Virus record (IMG/VR): IMGVR_UViG_3300020156_000303
Span: 1 to 39,784 of that record
DNA from: a virus
Length of the DNA stretch: 39,784 bases
Direction: 5' to 3' (one strand)
The position numbers and the translations under genes were made by a program. Each line of letters opens with the position of its first letter. The stretch's first letter is position 1. Shown here in pieces: positions 30,625 to 37,974 of this stretch. The notes beneath the pieces were generated by a model. It was given only the letters and a program-made list of their open reading frames with translations, did no database searches and was not told the origin of the DNA.

Positions 30625-30788
30625 GGTGTGGCACGGAACTTCTCGCACATACAATCACCAACCATCTCGTTAATAAACACCTCGCATCCAATTTCGTCGC
30701 TGTGGCTAGATTCGAGATGGCCGCATAGACAGGTGCGGTCTACAGCCTCCTCCTCGTCTTCAAAAGCGTCGTAGCCAAGGTAGGTCAT
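30621..30788 (-). CDS. 55-residue Cys/His protein
   Basis: Start chosen at ATG 30788 (MTYLGYDAFEDEEE), 4 bases after the previous stop, rather than the longer frame. CLCGHLESSH, GCEVF and CMCEKF are a CxC..H..C..CxC set, likely a zinc site. Acidic otherwise. Function unknown. Confidence 0.5.
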   Translation of the reverse strand: MTYLGYDAFEDEEEAVDRTCLCGHLESSHSDEIGCEVFINEMVGDCMCEKFRATP

Positions 30789-30792
30789 GTTT

Positions 30793-31104
30793 CTAGTTAT
30801 TAGTTTGCTTCCTAGCCTCCTGTAATTGACTGATGAAGTCAGCGAGGGCGTCTGTCTCCTCTGGGTAGTAGCAGCGCGCCACCAAAACTTTCTTTGCCAT
30901 CTCCTCTGCACGTTGCCAAGTGCGCTGTTCGGTGGCGGCAGTAGAAGCGTCGAGTCCAGATAAGTAAGCGGAGTCGATTATGTCTAGTGCAATCGCGGGA
31001 AACGTCTGTAATGCCGAGAGAAGCCCCTGCCGTTGCTCTGCCCAGGGTTTCTCCCGTAGCTCCTCCAGTGTCTCGGCGTGTGGGTGTTCTTTGTCGGGGT
31101 TCAT
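30793..31104 (-). CDS. 103-residue helical protein (unknown)
   Basis: Helical throughout (ETLEELREKPWAEQRQGLLS, QRAEEMAKKVLVARCY, ADFISQLQEARKQ). ATG overlaps the end of the HNH-AP2 gene. No motif recognised. Confidence 0.5.
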   Translation of the reverse strand: MNPDKEHPHAETLEELREKPWAEQRQGLLSALQTFPAIALDIIDSAYLSGLDASTAATEQRTWQRAEEMAKKVLVARCYYPEETDALADFISQLQEARKQTNN

Positions 31105-31649
31105 ATTGTCTTTGCTTTAGACGAACTTGTGAGCGTGTAGCCCAACCGCTCTCTTTGTATGCTCGGCCAGTGGATAACGTTCAGGCGAGCGAACTCTCCG
31201 TGATACTTCCTTGCTGCCTTGTTATAGGCTAAGGCCGCTTCGACATCGTCGTTGAAGTAGCCCAGAGAGATTATCTTGCGGTTCAAGGTAATGGCTGCAT
31301 ACCAGCTTTGAGTTTGCGTCTTCCAGCTCACTCCTTTAAACCGCGAGGTGCTGCCGCTCATGCCACTACGATTAAGGTTGCTTTGCGCGTAAGTCACTAG
31401 CCGTAAGTTCTCCCGCCGGTTATCGAGACGGTTTCCATTGATGTGGTCTCGAACGAATCCTTTTGGGGCATCAGGAAGAATCAAGTAATGCATCTTCGTG
31501 GTCGAGTTCCTCCACCCAGTGCTGGCATAGCCCAAGCTGTCTAAGCACCACTTGTATTTCGATATCAACGGATAGTCCTCGTCACTAACCAATGCATAGC
31601 CGCGCAGTGGACTATCTTTTCTGTGTCCGCCGAGCTGCACACGCTTCAT
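31101..31649 (-). CDS. HNH homing-type endonuclease with AP2 domain
   Basis: 182 residues. HNH core FVRDHINGNRLDNRRENLRL at about 65-84 and an AP2/ERF DNA-binding domain at about 103-156 (SRFKGVSWKTQTQSWYAAI, LGYFNDDVEAALAYNKAAR). This pair is typical of free-standing homing endonucleases in phages. ATG overlaps the repressor gene as ATGA. Probably a selfish insert now in the early operon. Confidence 0.85.
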   Translation of the reverse strand: MKRVQLGGHRKDSPLRGYALVSDEDYPLISKYKWCLDSLGYASTGWRNSTTKMHYLILPDAPKGFVRDHINGNRLDNRRENLRLVTYAQSNLNRSGMSGSTSRFKGVSWKTQTQSWYAAITLNRKIISLGYFNDDVEAALAYNKAARKYHGEFARLNVIHWPSIQRERLGYTLTSSSKAKTI

Positions 31650-31768
31650 ACACTAAGCATTTCGTTGAGCACGCGAATAATCTTTGACTTCTTTTTGAAC
31701 GCTTCTTTTCGTAGGAGCTGATACGCGCGTTCGGATATGCGTATCGTCCGCGTCTTTGTTTTAGGCAT
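31646..31768 (-). CDS. Ribbon-helix-helix repressor
   Basis: 40 residues: a basic beta strand (KTKTRTIRISERAYQLL) and two helices (KKKSKIIRVLNEML), the Arc/CopG fold. First gene of the leftward middle operon, opposite the rightward early operon, so it likely controls both. TGCTAGGGT ends 6 bases before ATG, predicting a leaderless mRNA and autoregulation close to the start. Confidence 0.7.
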   Translation of the reverse strand: MPKTKTRTIRISERAYQLLRKEAFKKKSKIIRVLNEMLSV

Positions 31769-31774
31769 GTCTTC

Positions 31775-31819
31775 ACCCTAGCAAACCCTCGCCAAAACGC
31801 AAACATGTGGTTATCCACA
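31775..31819 (-). promoter_or_regulatory. Repressor promoter with DnaA-box palindrome
   Basis: TGCTAGGGT (31783-31775) is the -10-like element. At 31811-31819 stands a perfect DnaA box, TTATCCACA, inside the palindrome CATGTGGTTATCCACACATG (arms CATGTG/CACATG). It may be a replication origin element, a DnaA-regulated site or a distant promoter box. Confidence 0.45.
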
Positions 31820-31855
31820 CATGCCGACTTGCGGCCTTGCAAACGAAAAACGGCT

Positions 31856-32097
31856 TGTTATTGTTAGTGCAGGTGATAGGACAACGGCAGCCAGGTATCC
31901 GCTCGGCTGTGCGTCAGTCCTAGAGCTGTCCTCGGATGAGGACGGGTGGATGGGAAGGTTGGACGCGACCTATAGAACGTGAGGCGCACCGGATACCGCT
32001 CACGTCTGGCCCTGTCCACTCGCCCTCACCGGAGGGAACTTACAAAGCTAATCCGTTCCTTGCCGTTTTCGTGAACCCCTGTCGGTTCGTGATTAGC
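31856..32097 (+). ncRNA. Structured element B (leader of the early operon)
   Basis: In the 375-base gap between divergent genes. TGTTATTGT (31856-31864) could be its -10. GGTATCCG (31894-31901) pairs with 31990-31997, and GTGCGTC (31909-31915) with 31983-31989. GTCCTC-GGAT-GAGGAC (31928-31943), CCCTC-ACCG-GAGGG (32023-32036), GCTAATC/GATTAGC (32047-32053 with 32091-32097) and GAACC/GGTTC inside it follow. It shares CAGGTATCCG...CTAGAGCTG with element A. Leader or small RNA ahead of the rightward early genes. Confidence 0.55.
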
Positions 32098-32143
32098 GGC
32101 TGACGTGGAGCCACACGAGGGCGGCAAGGAGCGACAAAACAAA

Positions 32144-32329
32144 ATGAGCAAAACACTCGAAACACTCAACGAACAAAAAGAGAAAGCAGTGTTCTTCGCG
32201 GCCGATGAAGCCGCACATGAGAGGGAGATAGACGCGATAGTTGAAAAAGCACTGTGGGTCGAGGCAGTCGCTTACGAAGACCAGCGAGAGGAAGGCGCAG
32301 GTGAGGATTACGAGCCGCTTACTGACTAA
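32144..32329 (+). CDS. First early-operon protein, acidic helical (unknown)
   Basis: 61 residues from ATG 32144, with AAGGAG 12 bases upstream; an earlier GTG frame at 32105 is not needed. Acidic (REIDAIVEKALWVEAVAYED, EGAGEDYEPLTD). No family recognised. Confidence 0.55.
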   Translation: MSKTLETLNEQKEKAVFFAADEAAHEREIDAIVEKALWVEAVAYEDQREEGAGEDYEPLTD

Positions 32330-32331
32330 CC

Positions 32332-32508
32332 ATGACTCTAAACATCAACATTGAAGTGGAGATGATTGAGGGCGGTGACGTTACAGACGCTTTCAAGCTC
32401 CAGACTAAGACGATAGACGACGCGATTGCGGAGCTGGGGAGTATCGAGCGGAAGATTGCGGAGATAGAAAGACGGCGGGCATTAAAAATGGACGAGGAAG
32501 TTATATGA
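32332..32508 (+). CDS. 58-residue coiled-coil protein (unknown)
   Basis: ATG 32332 follows the previous stop by 2 bases; TGA overlaps the next ATG. Beta start (MTLNINIEVEMIEGGD) then a coiled coil (AELGSIERKIAEIERRR). Confidence 0.5.
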   Translation: MTLNINIEVEMIEGGDVTDAFKLQTKTIDDAIAELGSIERKIAEIERRRALKMDEEVI

Positions 32509-32597
32509 CACGCATCCTCTTCTACGTCTGGGCGTTCGTCATGTTCGTGGTGGCGGTGCCGTGGATTATTCACCCGATGATGTATAGCGGCTTATGA
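32505..32597 (+). CDS. 30-residue membrane peptide
   Basis: Both ends overlap neighbours as ATGA. One hydrophobic helix (ILFYVWAFVMFVVAVPWII). Possibly early membrane modification. Confidence 0.5.
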   Translation: MTRILFYVWAFVMFVVAVPWIIHPMMYSGL

Positions 32598-32749
32598 GCT
32601 TCCCGATGTTCCTGTTCCTTGTTGCGACGTGGGCAGTGCCGTTCGGCATCTGGAAGAAGAACTTTTGGGCTGGCCTGTGGATGTCAATGGTCGCGGCAAC
32701 CGTTTGGGCGGCAATACAACTGCTTGGGGGAGTAATACAACTGCTATGA
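32594..32749 (+). CDS. 51-residue two-helix membrane protein
   Basis: Starts in ATGA and ends in ATGA. Two hydrophobic segments separated by WKKNF. Small early membrane protein of unknown role. Confidence 0.5.
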   Translation: MSFPMFLFLVATWAVPFGIWKKNFWAGLWMSMVAATVWAAIQLLGGVIQLL

Positions 32750-32946
32750 ATCTCGTAAAACAGCGCCTAGAGCAACTAAGCCGCGTCGCCGACTTTGTAG
32801 AAGACCGTATTAAAGAGAAGGTCGAGCGCGAGGACTTAGAAGATTGGGGTCAGCGTCCCCCCATAGAACAGAAGATGACTATGAGCGTGCTGTCAGTGCC
32901 GAGTGAGTCAATTATTAGAAATGTGAAAGGAAGCCTAACCCCGTAA
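32746..32946 (+). CDS. 66-residue helical protein (unknown)
   Basis: ATG 32746 overlaps the previous stop. N-terminal helix (LVKQRLEQLSRVADFVEDRI), acidic middle, and a beta end (MTMSVLSVPSESIIRNVKG). Confidence 0.5.
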   Translation: MNLVKQRLEQLSRVADFVEDRIKEKVEREDLEDWGQRPPIEQKMTMSVLSVPSESIIRNVKGSLTP

Positions 32947-32949
32947 TAC

Positions 32950-33378
32950 ATGGACAAATCACTACAAGAAAAAGCCGTCTCGATTAAGGGCAAGTCTTAC
33001 GTCTTGGTGTCAGACCGCGTGCTCTACTTCAATGAGACGTATCCAGAGGGTTCGATTACCACCGAACTGCTCTCGGCACCTGACGCGCAGCGCGTTGTAG
33101 TCAAGGCGACGGTTTCTCTTCCGATAGGAAGAACACCAGACGACGAGAACCGCGTCTATCTCGGAGTCGCTATGCGAACCTTCACCGGACACTCCCAAGC
33201 CGTTATTGGTGAGGGAATGGTGAACAAGACCGCCGCGCTAGAGAATGCAGAGACGAGCGCGGTAGGTCGAGCCCTTGCGATGATGGGAATAGGGGTCATT
33301 GAGAGCATCGCCAGTGCTGATGAGATTAAGAAAGCTAGCACAACAGTAGCGGCGAAAGACGAGGATGACTTCCTATAG
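32950..33378 (+). CDS. Sak3/Erf-like single-strand annealing protein candidate
   Basis: 142 residues: KSYVLVSDRVLYFNETYPEG, SITTELLSAPDAQRVVVKA, then GEGMVNKTAALENAETSAVG and RALAMMGIGVIESIASADE. The N(K)T/S..lE.aETSAvGRALA signature is that of small Erf/Sak3-type recombination proteins of phages. The C-terminus, KDEDDFL, resembles the acidic tail by which SSB proteins recruit partners. It would anneal single strands in replication and recombination. Confidence 0.65.
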   Translation: MDKSLQEKAVSIKGKSYVLVSDRVLYFNETYPEGSITTELLSAPDAQRVVVKATVSLPIGRTPDDENRVYLGVAMRTFTGHSQAVIGEGMVNKTAALENAETSAVGRALAMMGIGVIESIASADEIKKASTTVAAKDEDDFL

Positions 33379-33380
33379 CC

Positions 33381-33587
33381 ATGCGTGTCCAGCTCTGGAA
33401 AAACCCAAAGGAGAAAGAAAATGAGCCTGACTTCATCGTGATGCAGCGGCAACGCCTAGACGATGGAACCACGGGTTACGTCACGGTCCAGGTGGGAACG
33501 GGCTACACAATGGAAGCACCGAGTGGAGAGAAATACATCGACGTAACGATTAAAGGATTCAACAACAATAAACCTAAAACAACATGA
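33381..33587 (+). CDS. 68-residue small beta protein (unknown)
   Basis: Beta-rich (FIVMQRQRLDDGTTGYVTVQ, KYIDVTIKGFNNN). Between the annealing protein and the acidic-tailed protein, so probably DNA metabolism. TGA overlaps the next ATG. Confidence 0.5.
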   Translation: MRVQLWKNPKEKENEPDFIVMQRQRLDDGTTGYVTVQVGTGYTMEAPSGEKYIDVTIKGFNNNKPKTT

Positions 33588-33841
33588 CCGACCCAATCTT
33601 TCCGAAAGGAATCATCTTTAAGAAGCCGAAGGAAGGTGCGCCCGAGTGGATACGCGGCCATCTCTCATTCAAGGTGGACGAGGCCGTAGAGTTCCTAAAC
33701 GAACACAAGAAAGCGGATGGCTGGGTAAATATCGACATTAAGAAGAGCAAGGAAGGAAAGCTGTATCTCCAAGTCGATAAGTGGGAGCCGGAAGGAAGCA
33801 CGCCATACACTCCGCCAGTGGTTGAAGACTCGCCGTTCTAA
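33584..33841 (+). CDS. Acidic-tailed single-strand-binding-like candidate
   Basis: 85 residues: GIIFKKPKEGAPEWIRGHLS, DGWVNIDIKKSKEGKLYLQV then WEPEGSTPYTPPVVEDSPF. The alternating strands suggest a small OB-like fold, and the end VEDSPF resembles the DDDIPF tip of SSB. I infer ssDNA binding; the fold is not certain. Confidence 0.5.
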   Translation: MTDPIFPKGIIFKKPKEGAPEWIRGHLSFKVDEAVEFLNEHKKADGWVNIDIKKSKEGKLYLQVDKWEPEGSTPYTPPVVEDSPF

Positions 33842-33843
33842 CC

Positions 33844-34140
33844 ATGGAGAGCTTCGCGGACTTGTTCGGGCGGATGCGGAGTGCGTTGCCGAAAGGCAAA
33901 GTCCTCTCGGAACGCGCGGAGCTGGTGAAGTGGTTGTGCGAGAAGCTAAAGAAGGAACCGAAAGTCATAGGTATTCGAGTAGCACACCTCTCGCTCGACC
34001 ACCTGTATGTCATTCAGAGCGAATACAAGGACATCTCACGACGTAGGGGGGTTGAGGCGGCCCGTAAATTTCTATGGGCCATTACAAGAACACGAACCAT
34101 CCATGAAAACAACGACAGTAAGCATATCGCTAACAATTAG
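33844..34140 (+). CDS. 98-residue protein (unknown)
   Basis: RAELVKWLCEKLKKEPKVIG, IRVAHLSLDHLYVIQSEYKD and VEAARKFLWAITRTR: helical and basic, plausibly nucleic-acid binding. Starts 2 bases after the previous stop. Confidence 0.55.
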   Translation: MESFADLFGRMRSALPKGKVLSERAELVKWLCEKLKKEPKVIGIRVAHLSLDHLYVIQSEYKDISRRRGVEAARKFLWAITRTRTIHENNDSKHIANN

Positions 34141-34294
34141 CTACGAACACGATAAGGAGATTCCAGCGACGGTGTTCATTGCCTTGATTGAGCATGAGAT
34201 GCGAACGCCGGAACTACAAAAGGAACTGGAAGCGGTGCTTAAAAAAGCAGTCGAGCGCGTGGACGAGCAGATCGGCAGCTTAAAGAGGCTATGA
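34103..34294 (+). CDS. 63-residue protein (unknown)
   Basis: ATG 34103 lies inside the previous gene. A beta strand (TTTVSISLTISYEHD) and a long helix (ELQKELEAVLKKAVERVDEQ). TGA overlaps the next ATG. Confidence 0.5.
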   Translation: MKTTTVSISLTISYEHDKEIPATVFIALIEHEMRTPELQKELEAVLKKAVERVDEQIGSLKRL

Positions 34295-34569
34295 AAAAGG
34301 AGACTCAACTATCGTGGGTTAAATCCCAGCTCCGCGAGAACGGGGAGATAACACGTAACACCGCACTACAGCATTACGTGTCGCGGCTTTCAGCTCTCAT
34401 ACAGCGCTTGGAAGGTGAAGGTTATGAGTTCGAGGCGTTCGGGAGAGATTCTGACTATGTGTATCGCGTGAAGACCGCGCCGAAGAAGATGGTTCCGAAG
34501 TATGAGCCGATTATCGAGAACGGGAGGCAGGTAGGGATGCGGAAGGTTGCGAGTTATGTGGAGGTATGA
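34291..34569 (+). CDS. Helix-turn-helix protein
   Basis: 92 residues: LSWVKSQLRENGEITRNTAL, QHYVSRLSALIQRLEGEGYE then a wing FGRDSDYVYRVK, matching the small phage HTH domain that reads L..GsIT...A...y...RLsarI..L...G. Likely a regulator of the early operon or late switch. Confidence 0.65.
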   Translation: MKKETQLSWVKSQLRENGEITRNTALQHYVSRLSALIQRLEGEGYEFEAFGRDSDYVYRVKTAPKKMVPKYEPIIENGRQVGMRKVASYVEV

Positions 34570-34865
34570 GCCATCTCCTCACACTCCTTGAAGCAGTCAA
34601 AGAGGACTCGCTGACGAAAACGCAGCTCGAAAACTACCATACCCAACTCTCCGGCCTCTACGCAGACCTCATGGTGCAGATTGCTGACTTAAAGAAAGAG
34701 AAAGCACTGTTTGAGGCTGCTGACCCGAACCTTAGTGTTGCGAAGTCGAAGGTGTTATGGAAGGCGAGCGAACGCGGCCAGCGCCTCATACAGTTGGAGG
34801 GTTACGCCCGCGCGACTAGCACGCAGCTTAAAAGCTTACGCAACAGGTTGTATGCCACTTATTAG
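34566..34865 (+). CDS. 99-residue coiled-coil protein (unknown)
   Basis: Helical (QLENYHTQLSGLYADLMVQI, ADLKKEKALFEA, LIQLEGYARATSTQLKSLRN). ATGA overlap with the HTH gene; the end overlaps the next start. Confidence 0.5.
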   Translation: MSHLLTLLEAVKEDSLTKTQLENYHTQLSGLYADLMVQIADLKKEKALFEAADPNLSVAKSKVLWKASERGQRLIQLEGYARATSTQLKSLRNRLYATY

Positions 34866-35154
34866 TTACGAACTCGCAAAGGAGCTTAAAGCTGCGGGGT
34901 TCCCGCAAACAGGCGACAACTGGAACTGCTACCACGATGCGCCTGAGAATATAAACGGCTGCTACGTCCCCTCTCTCTCTGAACTCATCGAGGCGTGTGG
35001 GGACAGATTCTTCGCTTTGCGTCGAGACTTCCGTGCAGACAATAACCAGCCGTTCTTTTGGGCTGAAACAAACCACGCGACAACATTCGACGGTGTAGCA
35101 AGCTCCACCCCCGAAGAAGCCGTAGCCCGCCTCTATATCGCGCTTAAAGGGTAG
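34852..35154 (+). CDS. 100-residue protein (unknown)
   Basis: Start ATG 34852 (MPLISYELAKELKAAGFPQ), inside the previous gene. GCYVPSLSELIEACGDRFFA then FWAETNHATTFDGVASSTPE and EAVARLYIALKG: a small alpha/beta domain seen in many phage genomes without known function. Its last 22 bases overlap the convergent lysozyme-like gene. Confidence 0.6.
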   Translation: MPLISYELAKELKAAGFPQTGDNWNCYHDAPENINGCYVPSLSELIEACGDRFFALRRDFRADNNQPFFWAETNHATTFDGVASSTPEEAVARLYIALKG

Positions 35155-35498
35155 GCACCCAATCGCTTAGAACAGTGCCACCAATGACCGCTGCCGCCGT
35201 TATCGAGCATGTGTCTCGCGACCTTCTTTTGAAGTGTCGAGCTGCTGATGTTCTCTCTCGTGGCTCCAAAGGGCTTTCCATACGCTAACCACGTTTGTTC
35301 TTGAAACATGAGTGCGCCGTAACTTCTACGACCATTCGTGTCCATGATGCTCGGGACGTTGCGGGGATTTTCACACTGGTGCAGTTTCTCTATCCAGACT
35401 TCCTTAGGGCCTGGTGCGACTCGTAGCATTTCAGGTGGAACGGTTAAGACTGGCGAGGTGGTGGTCGCCATACCTATAACAAACAAGAGCGCGAGCAT
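35133..35498 (-). CDS. Secreted lysozyme-like protein
   Basis: 121 residues. Hydrophobic N-terminal segment (about 1-20), then WIEKLHQCENPRNVPSIMDT, NGRRSYGALMFQEQTWLAYG and HMLDNGGSGHWWHCSKRLG. Pattern: cat-Glu after Cys (CE), D.NG..SYG..QFq..TW and a second Cys, as in small lysozyme/transglycosylase-like domains. It should cut peptidoglycan. Last gene of the lysis block, convergent with the early operon. Confidence 0.7.
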   Translation of the reverse strand: MLALLFVIGMATTTSPVLTVPPEMLRVAPGPKEVWIEKLHQCENPRNVPSIMDTNGRRSYGALMFQEQTWLAYGKPFGATRENISSSTLQKKVARHMLDNGGSGHWWHCSKRLGAYPLSAI

Positions 35499-35518
35499 AT
35501 CGCGCGGGAGTTAGTGCA

Positions 35519-35713
35519 CTAGCGTTTCTTTGCTCCTAGCGCGTTAATGTCTCCGTCCTGGTAACGGCGCACCATAATCCACACTTGGGCTGCGATAACT
35601 ACGAACGTCTGCACTGCTGCTGTGAGCTGGTCGGTTCCAATCTGAATACCAATCATCGGAAGCACTACTACTAAGAGCGACACGAGGGCTGCGGTGTATT
35701 GATGTGAAATCAT
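35519..35713 (-). CDS. Holin candidate
   Basis: 64 residues with two hydrophobic segments (about 7-26 and 32-48), a short turn, and a charged tail (RRYQDGDINALGAKKR). Size, topology and neighbours (two lysozyme-like genes) fit a class II holin. Confidence 0.65.
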   Translation of the reverse strand: MISHQYTAALVSLLVVVLPMIGIQIGTDQLTAAVQTFVVIAAQVWIMVRRYQDGDINALGAKKR

Positions 35714-35718
35714 GCCTT

Positions 35719-36351
35719 CTATACTACCAAGTCCTTTAGCTTGAATTTCTTGCTATCCACACCCAGGATTCTTCCCATCTCTTTGGCGTAGCTTTCTGGG
35801 TCGTTGTGGTCTTCTTTTGGCGCGTAGCCGCTATACACGTCCTTCTTGCCCGCGAAGAACTCGTAGAGGGTTAGGTTGGGATATTTCCGAGCGAGTCCCC
35901 GCACCATGTTGTTGAGGTAGAGCCAGCCCGTCGCATAGTCCCTAAAGATGGCAAAGTTGCCTGGGCTTCTAAGAACATTCCCATACATCGGGTGGTATCC
36001 GCCTTCATAGAAGCGAACGTTGCCAGGATTGTTGTTGCGGTAAGACGCTGAGCCATTGGGGTATCGCCTTCCGCTCCAGTCCACTCCTCCCGGCAGTATC
36101 CAGCCTTCATGCCCCTTAATACCCAGGCAAAGGAGCGTGGCCTTAGAAGGGGTCTGTGGGGCTCTAGGAGGCTCTACAGGCGGTTTTGGCGGCTCAGGCG
36201 GGGGTTGAGGTGGACCTTTCGGCTCAGGCGGTTTTACGGGCTCGTTTGGCTTTGGGGGAAACGGGTCTACGGGGTTATACATTCCTCCTTTGCGAAAGAG
36301 CCAGTAAGTTATTGCCGCACCTGCGAACACCAGAAAGGCTAGGATTTCCAT
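35719..36351 (-). CDS. Membrane-anchored lysozyme-like protein
   Basis: 210 residues. N-terminal membrane segment (2-19), a 50-residue Pro-rich spacer, then a catalytic domain: GIKGHEGWILPGGVDW, SYRNNNPGNVRFYEGG, FAIFRDYATGWLYLNNMV, LYEFFAGKKDVYSGYAP and YAKEMGRILGVD. E in HEGW with the RNNNPGN..F motif marks this lytic glycosylase-like family of phages. Signal-anchor plus rigid spacer places the enzyme at the cell wall. It overlaps the peptidase gene by 13 bases. Confidence 0.75.
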   Translation of the reverse strand: MEILAFLVFAGAAITYWLFRKGGMYNPVDPFPPKPNEPVKPPEPKGPPQPPPEPPKPPVEPPRAPQTPSKATLLCLGIKGHEGWILPGGVDWSGRRYPNGSASYRNNNPGNVRFYEGGYHPMYGNVLRSPGNFAIFRDYATGWLYLNNMVRGLARKYPNLTLYEFFAGKKDVYSGYAPKEDHNDPESYAKEMGRILGVDSKKFKLKDLVV

Positions 36352-37397
36352 AGGCCGGAGAATAATCTTTGAATAAGTAGCACCAGTGCCCCATACGGCG
36401 TCTCGTTGATTTTCGTCTCCCTGTTCATCGCGTATCGTGTTCGAGGTCCGAAGTGCGAGCCGTCATCCTCTATGCCGTTGCGAGCCTGGAACTGCGCAAG
36501 AGCTGTTTTCGTCTCGGTTAAGAAGAAGTCAGTCACGGCGTGGGGGATTTTGTAGCCCAGAGACACGAGGGCTTTTTGTAGCTCTTCTACGTCTGGGTGC
36601 TGCTGGCCGTAGTAGAGGTTATTTAGGAAGACGAACGCTTTTTTTTTGACAGGCGCGAGGTAGTAGACCTTCGCCAGAGCGTAGTCGTAGTTCGGAGTCA
36701 GGTCTTTGAGGTAGGTGTCGTAGGAGTCGAAGATTCTGTCTTTGGTCGAGAGAATCTTGCCCACCTGCGTCCAGTGCCCGTCAATCGCACCCTTCGGCTT
36801 GTAATACAGCCCGTTCTTTTTGAGCCAAGCGTAAACCGATACGCAAACGCTGCCTCGCTTAGCCGCTTCCTTCAGAAGCTCGCGTTTCACTTTCGGGTCG
36901 AGATTGCGGTCAGTCCACACCCACTCGTGTTCAAACTTCCATTCCTTATACCAAGCCGGTCCTTCTTTTAAGAGTTCGGCGAGGTCTTTGAGCGCGTAGT
37001 AGTCGTCAACGGTCTGAACGTCGTCACCCCACGGTGCCTTGTCTTCTGCCAGGTTTCCCGTAACCGTTCGTATGAGTTCTGCTATCTGGTGCGGGTCGGC
37101 ACCATAACGCGGGTCGAGGATGCCGCGCTGTTTGGCGACGTTCGCTACATAGCGGTCGCTGTAGTTGACTTTAATGCCGGTATGAAAGAAGACGAGCGTT
37201 TCGATTGCAGAGAGAGTCCCATAAACTGTGCAGGCACTCGTCTCGACATTTTTAATGTTCTGCGGCTCGCGGTCAGGAAGGTGGGGAAGCCAGTCTCCCT
37301 TCTCGTTGATGATGGGCTTTACAGCGCTTCCTAGAACGTGCTCTACGCCTTCTTCTCTCGTGCAAATTTCAGGAACAATTAACCCGAAATTCTTCAT
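36339..37397 (-). CDS. Papain-like peptidase with peptidoglycan-binding domain
   Basis: 352 residues. Probable catalytic Cys56 (ETSACTVYGTLSAIE), His208 (IDGHWTQVGKI) and Asp224 (IFDSYDTYL) in papain order. The C-terminal PG_binding_1 domain lies at about 265-325 (VEELQKALVSLGYKIPHA, ETKTALAQFQARNGI, FGPRTRYAMNRE). Likely an endolysin or peptide-crosslink hydrolase. No signal peptide, so it depends on holin or acts from the virion. ATG overlaps the stop of an 18-residue peptide. Confidence 0.65.
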   Translation of the reverse strand: MKNFGLIVPEICTREEGVEHVLGSAVKPIINEKGDWLPHLPDREPQNIKNVETSACTVYGTLSAIETLVFFHTGIKVNYSDRYVANVAKQRGILDPRYGADPHQIAELIRTVTGNLAEDKAPWGDDVQTVDDYYALKDLAELLKEGPAWYKEWKFEHEWVWTDRNLDPKVKRELLKEAAKRGSVCVSVYAWLKKNGLYYKPKGAIDGHWTQVGKILSTKDRIFDSYDTYLKDLTPNYDYALAKVYYLAPVKKKAFVFLNNLYYGQQHPDVEELQKALVSLGYKIPHAVTDFFLTETKTALAQFQARNGIEDDGSHFGPRTRYAMNRETKINETPYGALVLLIQRLFSGLWKS

Positions 37398-37450
37398 ACC
37401 AGTCTAAGTATGAGGATTAAAAGAATGATGACGATGAGTAGATTTATCAT
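37394..37450 (-). CDS. 18-residue membrane micro-peptide
   Basis: A frame of 18 hydrophobic codons with both ends in ATGA overlaps (start with the coiled-coil gene, stop with the peptidase gene). It may assist lysis or serve as a translational linker. Confidence 0.4.
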   Translation of the reverse strand: MINLLIVIILLILILRLV

Positions 37451-37968
37451 GCTCCTTGTGGTTTAACGGGTGTTCTCATAACTTCTCCCTGGTGCGCTGC
37501 GCTTGCGGCGTCTATCTTTTCGTCTCGTGTCTCGCGGCCTTCCAGCATCTTGGTCTGCTTCTCTAGCTCCTCCCTGTTCTGAGTGTGCATGAGCTGCATG
37601 AACGACATGATTTCCACTAGCGCTTTCTTCAGTTCCCCGAGCATTTCAATCATCTCTGGGTTTCTTCCCTGAAGAACGGTGGTGAGGGAGGCGATGTGTT
37701 TGTCCTTCTCGGCATTAGTGGCTTCGAGTCCTGCTACGCGCGCACCTAGGGCTTTTATCTCCTCGTCACATTTCTTATTCTTCTCCTCGATTTTCTTTTC
37801 TAGCTCTTCTATCTGCTCGTTTTGCTGCTTTCTTCGTTCCTTGTATACGCGGGTTACTTCGTCCTGCACGTCTGCTACGCCTGTCTTCCTTCGCTCGTAA
37901 AGAAGCCACGCGACCAACGCGAGTGTTCCGGCGAGTGACGTGAGGGAGGCGAAGGATTCAAAGTTCAT
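37447..37968 (-). CDS. Membrane-anchored coiled-coil protein, spanin-like role
   Basis: 173 residues: one membrane segment (about 8-24, LTSLAGTLALVAWLLY), then 110 residues of charged coiled coil (EQIEELEKKIEEKNKKCDEE), then a flexible tail. First gene of the lysis block. TAAGTT ends 6 bases before ATG. The topology fits i-spanins, but no partner lipoprotein is visible. Confidence 0.5.
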   Translation of the reverse strand: MNFESFASLTSLAGTLALVAWLLYERRKTGVADVQDEVTRVYKERRKQQNEQIEELEKKIEEKNKKCDEEIKALGARVAGLEATNAEKDKHIASLTTVLQGRNPEMIEMLGELKKALVEIMSFMQLMHTQNREELEKQTKMLEGRETRDEKIDAASAAHQGEVMRTPVKPQGA

Positions 37969-37974
37969 ACCTAA

